Source: Stappia sp. (GTDB lineage Bacteria; Pseudomonadota; Alphaproteobacteria; Rhizobiales; Stappiaceae). Taken from it: a stretch of 64,000 nt of DNA. The stretch lies in NCBI RefSeq assembly GCF_040110915.1, contig NZ_CP157793.1, forward strand, positions 1,686,939 through 1,750,938, in the 5' to 3' direction. The number at the start of each line of letters is the position of its first letter. Position 1 is the stretch's first letter. This document shows, piece by piece, positions 41,077-51,823 of this stretch. The notes under the pieces were generated by a model that worked only from the letters and a program-made list of their open reading frames with translations, did not search any database and was not told where the DNA came from. Both the position numbers and the translations under genes were made by a program.

Positions 41077-41105
41077 GGTTTAGGCGCCTTCACAGGCCTT
41101 GTCAA
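41077..41105 (-). promoter_or_regulatory. promoter of rplM-rpsI
   Basis: On the minus strand TTGACA (41100-41105) and TAAACC (41077-41082) are separated by 17 bp, about 110 bases before rplM. Upstream DNA (41110-41190) is unusually AT-rich, as expected for an UP-element of a strong ribosomal promoter. Confidence 0.6.
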
Positions 41106-41192
41106 TTCGAAAGATGTGACGACACCGCGTGAAACTATAGTAATTACAATACATTAGAAAAATGGTATCATTTTACCACATAAAACACGCCC

Positions 41193-41618
41193 TCAGCGCG
41201 GCGGGATCGAATAGGTCGCCGTGGCATGGGCGACGAGGTCGTCCCCGTCGCGGCCGGTGATCCCGCAGTCGACGACCGCCAGCCGCTTGCCGAGCTTCAG
41301 CAGCCGGCAGGTCGCGATCAGGTCGCCGGGCGCGGGCTTTCTGAGAAAGTTCATGTTGAGATTGGTGGTCACGGCGAGCGCCACGGGGCCGATATGGGCG
41401 AGGATCACAACATAGGCGGCGAGATCCACCAGCGTCATCATGGTCGGACCGGAGACCGTGCCGCCCGGGCGCAGGTGGCGCTCCTGCGGCGACACGGACA
41501 TGACTGCGGTTCCCTCCGACACCTCCAGGATCCGGTAGATGCGCCCATCGGCATGGACCTGCGGGAACTCCCGGTCGATGAAGGCGTTAAGCTCCGGGAT
41601 CGTCATGATCGGCTGCAA
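41193..41618 (-). CDS. PaaI family thioesterase (hotdog fold)
   Basis: A 141-residue hotdog-fold acyl-CoA thioesterase. The HLRPGGTVSGPTMMTLVDLAAYV stretch forms the central helix and active-site region of the PaaI group. NMNFLRKPAPGDLIATCRL follows. The start appears to be TTG 41618, with GGAGG seven bases upstream; an in-frame ATG 12 bases later is the alternative. The acyl substrate is unknown. Confidence 0.85.
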   Translation of the reverse strand: MQPIMTIPELNAFIDREFPQVHADGRIYRILEVSEGTAVMSVSPQERHLRPGGTVSGPTMMTLVDLAAYVVILAHIGPVALAVTTNLNMNFLRKPAPGDLIATCRLLKLGKRLAVVDCGITGRDGDDLVAHATATYSIPPR

Positions 41619-41794
41619 GGTGGTTCCTCCCCGTCTTTCCTTTGCATGTGTCGTTAGCGGGATCGGGCCGGCTTCACAAGATGCCGCAGGGAGAGGGCCG
41701 CGCGTCGCCCCTCATGCTGTCTTCGCCTTTGTCGCGCGCCCTCGGGTTCGTTATATCTGGGGCAGGATCAGACACGCGCGACCGGGAGGGTCTC

Positions 41795-42598
41795 ATGGAC
41801 AGCGCCGCAACCCCGCCTCTTCACGACGCGCGCGCCGATGGCGTGCTGACGCTCACGCTCAACCGGCCGGAGCGAAAGAACTCCCTGTCGGAAGAGATGA
41901 TGGCCGCGCTGCAGACCGCGCTCGATGCGGCGCGCGAGGACCGCGACATCCGCGTCATCGTGCTGAAGTCGACCGGCAACGTCTTTTGCGCCGGGCACGA
42001 CCTCAAGGAGATGACGGCGGCCCGCGCGCATGACGACCGCGGGCGGGCCTATTACACACAGGTGATGGACGCCTGCGCCCATCTCATGCAGACCATCGTC
42101 ACCCATCCCAAGCCGGTGATCGCCGAGGTCGACGGCATGGCGACCGCTGCGGGCCTTCAGCTCGTCGCCTCCTGCGATCTGGCAATCGCTTCCGACGAGG
42201 CCCGCTTCTGCACGCCGGGCGTCAACATCGGGCTCTTCTGTTCCACGCCGATGGTGGCGCTGTCGCGCAACGTCTCGCGCAAGCAGGCGATGGAAATGCT
42301 GCTCACCGGCGAGGTGATCGACGCCGGCACCGCGCGCGAATTCGGCCTCGTCAACCGGGTGGTGCCGCGCGCCTACCTCGCCCAGGTCACGGCGAAATAC
42401 GCCGAGACCATCGCCTCCAAGTCGCCACTGACGCTCAAGACCGGCAAGGAAGCCTTCTACCGGCAGGTCGAGATGCCGCTGGCCGACGCCTATCGCCACT
42501 GCGCGCAGGTGATGGTCGACAACATGCTCGCCCGCGACGCGGAGGAAGGCATCGGCGCCTTCCTGGAAAAGCGCGCGCCCGAATGGACGGGGGAGTGA
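41795..42598 (+). CDS. enoyl-CoA hydratase/isomerase family protein (ECHDC3-like)
   Basis: A 267-residue crotonase-fold protein. CoA-binding features are TLNRPERKNSLS and CAGHDLKEM. The oxyanion-hole stretch is AEVDGMATAAGLQLVASCDLAIA. Where classical hydratases have the second catalytic Glu the sequence reads TPGVNIGLFCSTP, as in the ECHDC3-like group, so standard hydratase activity is doubtful. GGAGGG before ATG 41795 supports the start. It is followed 46 bases later by a CoA-binding-domain gene in the same direction. Confidence 0.87.
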   Translation: MDSAATPPLHDARADGVLTLTLNRPERKNSLSEEMMAALQTALDAAREDRDIRVIVLKSTGNVFCAGHDLKEMTAARAHDDRGRAYYTQVMDACAHLMQTIVTHPKPVIAEVDGMATAAGLQLVASCDLAIASDEARFCTPGVNIGLFCSTPMVALSRNVSRKQAMEMLLTGEVIDAGTAREFGLVNRVVPRAYLAQVTAKYAETIASKSPLTLKTGKEAFYRQVEMPLADAYRHCAQVMVDNMLARDAEEGIGAFLEKRAPEWTGE

Positions 42599-42644
42599 TC
42601 CCCCGCCTGCCCCGCTCCCACGTTTCCCTGGCAGAGAGCCCCGC

Positions 42645-43166
42645 GTGACCCACGACCGCTATTCCGATGCGCATATCCGCGCGATTCTCGACGAGGTGAA
42701 GACCGTCGCGATGGTCGGCGCGAGCCCGAACGCCGCGCGCCCGTCCTACCTCGTGCTGAAATACATGCTGGCGAAGGGCTACCGCGTGTTTCCGATCAAT
42801 CCGGGCCATGCGGGCAAGGAGATCCTCGGCCAGCGGGTCCATGCCGCGCTGCACGAGGTGCCGGAGCCCATCGACATGGTGGACATCTTCCGCAACTCGG
42901 CGGCGGCGCTGTCCGTCACCCGTGAAGCGCTCACCCTCGACCCCCTGCCGAAGGTGATCTGGATGCAGCTCACCGTGCGCAACGACGAGGCGGCGCAGCT
43001 CGCGGAGGAAAAGGGCCTGCGGGTGATCATGAACCGCTGCCCGAAGATCGAATACGGACGCCTGTCGGGCGAGATCGGCTGGACGGGCGTGAACTCGCGC
43101 ACCCTGTCGTCGAAGCGCCCCGCCCTTAAGGCCGGCTTCCAGCACCGGGGGTTGCGCAAGGAGTGA
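42645..43166 (+). CDS. CoA-binding domain protein (YccU-like)
   Basis: A 173-residue protein with a Rossmann-like CoA-binding domain: VAMVGASPNAARPSYLVLKYML, FPINPG and the late MNRCPKIEYGRL stretch, as in the YccU group. The exact role is unknown. The start is a GTG at 42645. It shares orientation and close spacing with the crotonase gene and may form an operon with it. Confidence 0.85.
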   Translation: MTHDRYSDAHIRAILDEVKTVAMVGASPNAARPSYLVLKYMLAKGYRVFPINPGHAGKEILGQRVHAALHEVPEPIDMVDIFRNSAAALSVTREALTLDPLPKVIWMQLTVRNDEAAQLAEEKGLRVIMNRCPKIEYGRLSGEIGWTGVNSRTLSSKRPALKAGFQHRGLRKE

Positions 43167-43222
43167 CGCGTGGGGCGCCGGAGTGGATCACAGAATCGCC
43201 GGCGTCAGATGGTCCCCAAACC

Positions 43223-43250
43223 CTTGCAAGGTCCTCCTCCCGGACGCAAG
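43223..43250 (+). ncRNA. possible solitary CCUCCUCCC hairpin (cuckoo-like)
   Basis: CTTGC (43223-43227) pairs with GCAAG (43246-43250) and GTCC (43231-43234) with GGAC (43242-43245), leaving an AAG bulge and loop TCCTCCC. The nine bases CCTCCTCCC are present (43233-43241), but partly within the stem. It lies 57 bases after the CoA-binding gene, with no DUF1127 gene adjacent, so this is weaker than the two arrays near 13-14 kb. Confidence 0.35.
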
Positions 43251-43291
43251 CGCCGGAGACCCGGGATCGGCGAGGCAGAGAATGCGCGTGA

Positions 43292-43318
43292 AAAGCTCCT
43301 CAGAAAAAGCGGAGCTTT
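43292..43318 (+). terminator. hairpin terminator after the CoA-binding gene
   Basis: AAAGCTCC (43292-43299) pairs with GGAGCTTT (43311-43318) around an A-rich loop. It lies downstream of the CoA-binding gene and of the CCTCCTCCC hairpin. Confidence 0.55.
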
Positions 43319-43420
43319 CCGCTCCCCGATACCGGGTCGCGCCGACGCTTGCCCGGTATGACGCCCGGGTCAGACGCACCGGTGCCTAGCCGGGGCGTGG
43401 CCACGAATGTCACCGACACA

Positions 43421-43978
43421 TCACTGCGGCGGCTTGAGGCGCGGCAGCACGCCCTGCGGCCCCTGTTCCGGCGCGGTGCCGGCGAGCGGATCCTCGCCCG
43501 CGGCCGCCTGTTCGGAGATCGGCGGGCCGCTGTAATTGTCCGGCGGCGGCACGTTGGAGTACTGCTTGCAGTCGGTCAGCCACACGTCATAGACGGCGTG
43601 CTCCACCGCATGCAGGCCGGGGCTCGCCGCGAACATCCATCCGGTGAAGATGCGCTGCACCTGGTTTTCCAGCGTGATCTCGTCCACCTCGACGAAGGCC
43701 GTCGTCTGCGGCGTTTCCGTCTGCGGGCGCGTGTTGCACTCGCGCGGCGTCACCTGCAGCGCGCCGAACTGCACCGTCTCGCCGATGTAGACGTCGAAGG
43801 TGATGATGCGGCCGGTGATCTTGTCGAGCCCCGAGAAGACCGCGACCGGGTTTTCGATCTTTTCCGCGACCGCCTGAGGCGCCGTCAGGGACAGCGCGCA
43901 GGCGGCAAGCGTCGCCACCAGCGCCCCGCGTCCCCGATGCCGCATCCAGCGCGGCGCAGTCGATCTCATTCGCCTCAT
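43421..43978 (-). CDS. DUF2155 domain-containing exported protein
   Basis: A 185-residue protein with an N-terminal signal peptide (about residues 1-38, ending APQAVAEK). The DUF2155 core is AVFSGLDKITGRIITFDVYIGETVQFGALQV, then FTGWMFAASPGLHAVEHAVYDVWLTDC. It has two cysteines (about residues 81 and 137). A Pro-rich tail ends the protein. The function is unknown. It lies downstream of valS on the same strand. Confidence 0.88.
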   Translation of the reverse strand: MRRMRSTAPRWMRHRGRGALVATLAACALSLTAPQAVAEKIENPVAVFSGLDKITGRIITFDVYIGETVQFGALQVTPRECNTRPQTETPQTTAFVEVDEITLENQVQRIFTGWMFAASPGLHAVEHAVYDVWLTDCKQYSNVPPPDNYSGPPISEQAAAGEDPLAGTAPEQGPQGVLPRLKPPQ

Positions 43979-44006
43979 GCCTTGTCCTCAATCCGGGCGG
44001 CGCTGA

Positions 44007-46859
<2,853 letters not shown>

Positions 46860-46969
46860 GATTTTTCTCAGGTCGTGAAACTGATCGCGTGGTTACTCGG
46901 ATGCACGGCGACAAGTCAACCGTCGCCGGAAAGCGGGCGAGATCAAGGCGGCCGCATCGCTCAAACGAA

Positions 46970-46996
46970 AAAGCGCCGCCCGGCGGGCGACGCTTT
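46970..46996 (-). terminator. popZ terminator
   Basis: Arms AAAGCGCCGCCC (46970-46981) and GGGCGACGCTTT (46985-46996) pair with one mismatch and a three-base loop. An A-run (46968-46972) gives a U-tract in the minus-strand transcript. It lies 31 bases after the popZ stop. Confidence 0.6.
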
Positions 46997-47026
46997 GACA
47001 AGCGCTGTGCGGAAGAGCCTTCCGAC

Positions 47027-47668
47027 CTATCGCCCGCGCGACACCCGCTCGATTTCCTGACGTACGAGACGTTCCACCATGGGCGGCAGGTTCTCGTCGA
47101 GCCAGGTCTTGAGCATCGGCCGGAGCATCTCCTTGACGAGATCCTCCAGCGTGCGGGCGTTGTTGGACAGGATGGTCCCGGCGAGATTGTTGAAGGCCGA
47201 CTGCACGGCCTCGTCCGTCGTCGACGACAGGAGCGTCTCGCCGATCGGCTCGGGGTCCGGCTTGCGCGCGGCTTTCGGCGGTTCGACCGGCGCCGGCTCG
47301 GGCTCCGGCGCGGCGTCGACGAGTTCGATGTCGTCGGCCGGCTCCTCGAGCGCCAGATCCTCGGTCAGCTCGAGAACATCGTCTGCCTCGGCCTCCGCAT
47401 CGACTTCGGGCTCCGGCTCAGGTTCCGGCGTCGGCTCCGGCTCGGGTTCGGCGACCGCCACGTCCATGTCGCCATCGGAATCGAACAGCTTGTCGAGATC
47501 GTCCTGCGACATCTCCTCGCCGCCGTCCATCGCCGCCGCCATATCGTCCTCGGCCTCGACCTCGGTCGCTGCATCGGCCGCTGGCGTCTCCTCGTCGGAA
47601 ATGATCCGGCGAATGGACGCCAGGATCTCTTCCATGGACGGTTCCTGCGCTTGATTGGCGTTTGCCAT
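47027..47668 (-). CDS. popZ: polar organizing protein PopZ (DUF2497)
   Basis: A 213-residue protein with PopZ architecture. The N-terminal helix SMEEILASIRRIISDEE is the partner-binding region. A long acidic Pro/Glu-rich disordered linker (about residues 30-140) follows. The C-terminal helices mediate oligomerisation (FNNLAGTILSNNARTLEDLVKEMLRPMLKTWLDENLP). PopZ assembles at cell poles and anchors the ParB-origin complex in dividing Alphaproteobacteria. The start at 47668 has GGGGAT upstream. It lies between tolC and valS. Confidence 0.9.
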   Translation of the reverse strand: MANANQAQEPSMEEILASIRRIISDEETPAADAATEVEAEDDMAAAMDGGEEMSQDDLDKLFDSDGDMDVAVAEPEPEPTPEPEPEPEVDAEAEADDVLELTEDLALEEPADDIELVDAAPEPEPAPVEPPKAARKPDPEPIGETLLSSTTDEAVQSAFNNLAGTILSNNARTLEDLVKEMLRPMLKTWLDENLPPMVERLVRQEIERVSRGR

Positions 47669-47686
47669 CTCGATCCCCGTACTCAA

Positions 47687-47728
47687 CTACTGCGGCCCAA
47701 GTCACTTCTACTGCGGCCAAAGCCACTT
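47687..47728. repeat. 21-bp tandem direct repeat upstream of popZ
   Basis: Two 21-bp units (47687-47707 and 47708-47728) beginning CTACTGCGGCC and ending CACTT differ at two positions. They lie 19 bases upstream of the popZ start codon, in the leader or promoter region. The rest of 47729-48179 shows no supported gene. Confidence 0.6.
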
Positions 47729-48179
47729 CGGTTCAGGCGGCGCAAGTCCGGACCGCGTCGACCCGGACGGCCTGGATCCGGGCCCAAGCCCTCCGGTCCG
47801 CGACAACCGTCCGCCGCGAAACGCGCCCTGACCTCACCCGACGACACGTCACGCCGTGCCCCGCAGCGGGATACGGTGCCGAAGAAGGCATCGGCTGCCG
47901 AGCCGTTCCGATCGTGCCTCTCCGACCGCGCCACCCCGGCAGACCGCACCGTTCCGGCTGTCCGGCACGGCACCAGGCGACCGGCACGACACCGTCGAAA
48001 GGGTCCTCGCGCACCGCGCGACTCACCGTGTCTGAATATAACGCGTTCTCAAGCCACCGGAAAAGCGCCATCCGCCGGCGAATCCGGCAATGCGCTTTTG
48101 TCAAGCGCAAGAATCCGCGTTTTTCGGCAAATCCGGGCTGTGCGGGCGCCCGGAGCACGGCGGAAACGACGTCGGCGCC

Positions 48180-49553
48180 TCAGCGCCCGTCCGGCGTGCT
48201 CAGCCCGAACCAGCTGTTGCGGACCTTCTTGTAGTGCGCCGTCTTGTCGTAGGCGGCGACCGCAAGGCCGAGGCGATCGGCGGTGAGCGCGCCCGTTGCG
48301 GCGAGCAGCGCATAGGCGGCGACGGTCCGGTTGCGCTGCGCCGTCACCAGGTTGACCCGGCTGTTGACCAGCTCGAACTGCGCGTTGAGCACATCGAGCG
48401 TGGTGCGCTGGCCGACGCGCTGTTCCTCGATCACCCCTTCCAGCGCCAGCTGGTTGGCGGATACCGCATCCTGCGCCGCCTGGATCGAGGCCACGGCCGC
48501 CTGATACTGGCCCCAGGCCGAGACGATGGACGCACGGACCTGGTCGCGCGCGACATCGAGCTGGATGCGCGTCTGGCCGAGGTCCTCCTTGGCCTGCCGC
48601 ACGCGCGAGGACACCGCGCCGCCCTGATAGATCGGGATCGACACCCGTCCGAAGATGCTGGCCGAATCGAGCGTGTCGACGCCCGACGCGCTTGGCGGGC
48701 TCCACTGACGCTGCAGATTGCCCTCGAGCGACACGGTGGGCAGCAACTCGCCCTCCGTCGTTTTAACGGCGAAGACCGCGGCGTCGACGAGATGCTGCGC
48801 GGACTGGATCGAGGGGTGATCGGAGGCGCCGGCCGACAGCGCCGCGTCCAGCCCCTTGGGCAGGCGGGCGTAGACGCGGGTGCGTGCCGACAGCGTCTTC
48901 GGATCGGTGCCGACGAGCTGGCGGTAGACCGCCCGACTGGTGTTCACGTTGGCCAGCGCAAGATTGAGGTCCGACTGCGCCTCGGAGAAGCGGGCTCGCG
49001 CCTGCGACACGTCGGTGCGGGTGCCCTCGCCCACCTCGAAGCGGTCCTCGGCCGCGCGCACCTGTTCGCTCAGGAACTCGAGGCTGCTGCGCCGCAACGA
49101 GACGATGGCCGTGTTCTGGATCACGTCCATATAGGCGGTGGCCGCCTGCTGCAGGATCGTCTGCTCGGTAGCGCGCAGGCTCTCGCGCTCCGAGCGCACG
49201 ATCGCCTCGGCCTGGCGCACCGAGTTCACGGTCTGAAAGCCGCGAAAGATGTTCTGCGTGACCGACAGCCCGGCGGAGGCGGTGTTGCTGTAGCGCGCGC
49301 GTCCGGGATCGGAGTTGTTGTACTGCGAACCGACGTCGAAGCGGCCGAAGATCTGCGGACGCCAGCCGGACAGCGCCTGCGGAACGCGCTCGTTCACCGA
49401 CCGCAGCTGCGCCCGCGCGGCATTGATCGTCGGATTGTCCGAATAGGTTTGCGCCAGCGCATCGTCGATCGACTGGGCATTGGCCATGCCGGCAGGTGCC
49501 GTCACGATCCCGACCGCGACCAAAGCGCCGAGCCAAATGGAAATCCGGTTCAC
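48180..49553 (-). CDS. tolC: TolC family outer membrane efflux protein
   Basis: A 457-residue outer-membrane channel for tripartite efflux or type I secretion. A signal peptide (about residues 1-24, ending AGMANAQ) comes first. Two internally repeated TolC/OEP halves follow, with long coiled-coil helices (RARFSEAQSDLNLALANVN and the later VRQAKEDLGQTRIQLD). GTG 49553 is chosen because AGAGG lies eight bases upstream. No membrane-fusion or inner-membrane partner is adjacent. The pcm-like gene, tolC, popZ, valS order is conserved in the group. Confidence 0.93.
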   Translation of the reverse strand: MNRISIWLGALVAVGIVTAPAGMANAQSIDDALAQTYSDNPTINAARAQLRSVNERVPQALSGWRPQIFGRFDVGSQYNNSDPGRARYSNTASAGLSVTQNIFRGFQTVNSVRQAEAIVRSERESLRATEQTILQQAATAYMDVIQNTAIVSLRRSSLEFLSEQVRAAEDRFEVGEGTRTDVSQARARFSEAQSDLNLALANVNTSRAVYRQLVGTDPKTLSARTRVYARLPKGLDAALSAGASDHPSIQSAQHLVDAAVFAVKTTEGELLPTVSLEGNLQRQWSPPSASGVDTLDSASIFGRVSIPIYQGGAVSSRVRQAKEDLGQTRIQLDVARDQVRASIVSAWGQYQAAVASIQAAQDAVSANQLALEGVIEEQRVGQRTTLDVLNAQFELVNSRVNLVTAQRNRTVAAYALLAATGALTADRLGLAVAAYDKTAHYKKVRNSWFGLSTPDGR

Positions 49554-50000
49554 GTCGAGCACCTCTGCTGACCGCGCGCCGCCCGGCCGCAAGCCGACGG
49601 ATACGCCACCTCTGTTTGCGCCGGACCGCTGCGGCCCGACCTTGCATCCCCGACGGCCACCGGCGTGCCCTCTCGACATCGCCGGATCGCACCCGCGCGG
49701 CGCACAGTCTCTTGCGTGCGCCCTCTCGCGTGCCCCCCTTTCGCGTGCTCCTGACCCGCATATCCGGGCGCCGCGTGGAGACCTCCGCAAGGACCGTCCG
49801 ACGGCCCCCGTCCTGGAGGGACCACCCCGGCCTGCGCGCGGTCTGCATGGGACGCGCGCACTCGTGCCGGCGCGCTGCATCCCACTGCCGCGTCCATACT
49901 CTTATCGCGGTGTCGGGAGGTTACAACCGGCCAGGTCGCCCGGCCGCGCATTTGTCGCCCCCCTGCGACCTGCCGGCAACACACGCGCGCCGGACCACGC
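49554..50000. other. intergenic region upstream of tolC
   Basis: About 450 bases rich in C on the plus strand. I see no convincing promoter hexamers, no small gene with a Shine-Dalgarno and no long repeat here. Confidence 0.35.
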
Positions 50001-50035
50001 AAAAACGGCCGCGGGCGAACGCCGCACGGCCGTTT
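50001..50035 (-). terminator. terminator of the isoaspartate methyltransferase gene
   Basis: AAACGGCCG (50003-50011) pairs with CGGCCGTTT (50027-50035). The flanking A-run at 50001-50005 gives UUUUU on the minus strand, 95 bases after the methyltransferase stop. Confidence 0.65.
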
Positions 50036-50129
50036 CGATCATCCGTCATGCAGGCGACGCCCGCCTGCAAGCGCTTCGCGCGCGGTGGCGGGCGGTGGCG
50101 GACGGCCTATGCGGTCTGGCGAAAGCCGG

Positions 50130-50792
50130 TCAGAAAACGAAGGTCTTGGCCTTTTCGAATCCCGGCAGGAGATGTGCGGCGGCATTGAAGCCGAAGCGGG
50201 CCGAAACCACGTCGCCGGAGCGCACATAGACCTGGGCGGCGCCCGCCCCGCCGGTGCCCTCGATGGCAACGATTCGCCCGCCGTCCTTGAGCTGGGCGCT
50301 CAGCGCCTCGGGCAGTTGCTCGATGGCGCCGTCGATCAGGATGACGTCGTAAGGCCCTTCCGAGGCCGCTCCGGTGACGAGATCGCCTTCCACGATGGCG
50401 GCATTCTCGATCTCCAGATCGACCAGCAGCTCCGAGGCGGTCGCGACACTCGCCGCATCGGTCTCCACGCCGACGACGGAGGCGGCAAGTTGCGACAGCA
50501 CGGCAACGCTGTAACCGGTGGCGCAGCCCACGCACAGAACGACGTCGTCGTCGCGCACTTCCGCGAGCTGGATCAGCTTGGCCAGCACATGCGGCTTCAT
50601 CAGATAGCGGGTCGCCTCGCCGACTGCGACCGGGATATCCTGATCGCTGTAGGCCACGGCCCGGCGCGAGGCCGGCACGAAGCGCTCGCGCGGCATGCGC
50701 TCCATCGCATCGAGCAGGTCGTGATCGGTGACGTCGTTGGTCCGCAACTGATTGTCGACCATGTGGATGCGAGCCCGTTCGAAGTCGCCCAT
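50130..50792 (-). CDS. pcm: protein-L-isoaspartate O-methyltransferase family protein
   Basis: A 220-residue SAM-dependent methyltransferase of the PCMT family, which starts repair of isoaspartyl residues. The N-terminal MVDNQLRTNDVTDHDLLDAMERMPRERFVP and motif I VLCVGCATGYSVAVLSQLA (GxGxGY-like) are diagnostic. IDGAIEQLPEAL and DGGRIVAIEG follow. In motif I GCATGY replaces the more usual GTGSGY, so full activity is not certain. It is transcribed towards tolC. Confidence 0.87.
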   Translation of the reverse strand: MGDFERARIHMVDNQLRTNDVTDHDLLDAMERMPRERFVPASRRAVAYSDQDIPVAVGEATRYLMKPHVLAKLIQLAEVRDDDVVLCVGCATGYSVAVLSQLAASVVGVETDAASVATASELLVDLEIENAAIVEGDLVTGAASEGPYDVILIDGAIEQLPEALSAQLKDGGRIVAIEGTGGAGAAQVYVRSGDVVSARFGFNAAAHLLPGFEKAKTFVF

Positions 50793-51016
50793 CCCGCGCC
50801 TCTTTCAAATGTGGTGTTGAACTCCCCGGTTCCTTACCGGTGTCGGGCGCGCCTGACAAGCGGCACCGAACGGGCAAATTCGACGGCGAGGCCGGCAATG
50901 CACGCGATGCGCGTCCCGCCATGCCGCTCTCGTCCGCGTTTGCCCGAAGCCTCGCCCGGCCCGCAGCGCCCGGGTGCTGCGCGACGCTGCGTCGCGCGCA
51001 TCTCACGCGCGCAGGA

Positions 51017-51033
51017 AGTCTTGTATAAGATAT
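51017..51033 (+). promoter_or_regulatory. regulon operator, copy 1 (upstream of the TRAP genes)
   Basis: AGTCTTGTATAAGA (51017-51030) followed by TAT. The core TCTTGTATAAGA is a near-perfect palindrome. The same 14 bases occur at 54403-54416 before the kinase operon and I noticed them nowhere else in the window. It sits 235 bases before dctQ, inside an AT-rich TATATTATG stretch that could hold the promoter. The shape is compatible with a GntR-type dimer, as an inference. Confidence 0.7.
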
Positions 51034-51265
51034 ATTATGTGTTAACTTCGGCGGGTCGGATGGAGCGGATGCACGCGGCGGTGACGGGATTGCGCCCGTT
51101 TCTCCCGCCGGTCTCCGCGCCTCCGTCACGCGCGCCTGCCCGGGGCGACGTCCCGCCAGCGCGCAAGCGAGACTGTCTTCACGCGCGCTCCGTACGGGCG
51201 CGGACTGCGGCCCCTTGCAAGCGTCCGGCCGGGCCTTTCGGCGCGAACGCGGGAGAAGCGACCAC

Positions 51266-51817
51266 GTGCGCATCCTACGCCTGAGTGTCGAGGGTCTCGG
51301 TTACATCAATGCGACGGTCCTGCGCCTGACGCGCACCGCCGCCTGGCTGCTGCTCGTGGTGATGGTCGTCGTCATCCTGCTGCAGGTCGTTTTCCGCTAC
51401 GGCTTCAACAATGCGCTGCCCTGGCCGGAAGAGGCCGCGCGCTCGATGATGATCTGGATGATGGCGCTGATCGCGCCGAGCGCCTACCGCTGGGGCGGCT
51501 TCGTCTCCATCGATCTGCTCAAGGATCTCCTTCCCGCCCGCCTGTCGAGCCTCTTGAACCTGATCCTTCTGCTCCTCGCCGCCGCCGTCTTGTGGATCCT
51601 TCTGAACCAGGCGATGGCGCATTTCCGCAGTGGTTTCCTGTTCACCGCGACGGGTCTGAAGATCAAGCTCGCCTGGATCTATCTGGCCATGTCGGTGTGT
51701 TTCGGACTGATGCTGTCGGTCAACCTGGAGCTGTCCCTGCGCGAAGTCGGGCGTCTGATCGGACGCCCGGAGGATTTCCCGCAGCCCGTCACCGACGCGG
51801 CCCTGTCGAGCGAGTAG
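51266..51817 (+). CDS. dctQ: TRAP transporter small permease (DctQ)
   Basis: A 183-residue DctQ-type subunit with four predicted helices. RYGFNNALPWPEEAARSMMIWM is the conserved region of the family. TRAP systems import organic acids and sulfonates with a sodium gradient. The start is GTG 51266 with GGGAGAAG seven bases upstream. It lies six bases before dctM, and the binding-protein gene follows. The operator upstream links it to the sugar-type catabolic operon at 54522. Confidence 0.9.
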   Translation: MRILRLSVEGLGYINATVLRLTRTAAWLLLVVMVVVILLQVVFRYGFNNALPWPEEAARSMMIWMMALIAPSAYRWGGFVSIDLLKDLLPARLSSLLNLILLLLAAAVLWILLNQAMAHFRSGFLFTATGLKIKLAWIYLAMSVCFGLMLSVNLELSLREVGRLIGRPEDFPQPVTDAALSSE

Positions 51818-51823
51818 GCGGTC

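Noticed and set aside
48061..48120. Promoter TTGACA with 17-bp spacing on the minus strand upstream of popZ
   Set aside because: The -35 is perfect, but the -10 position reads TCGCCG and the site is about 400 bases from popZ.
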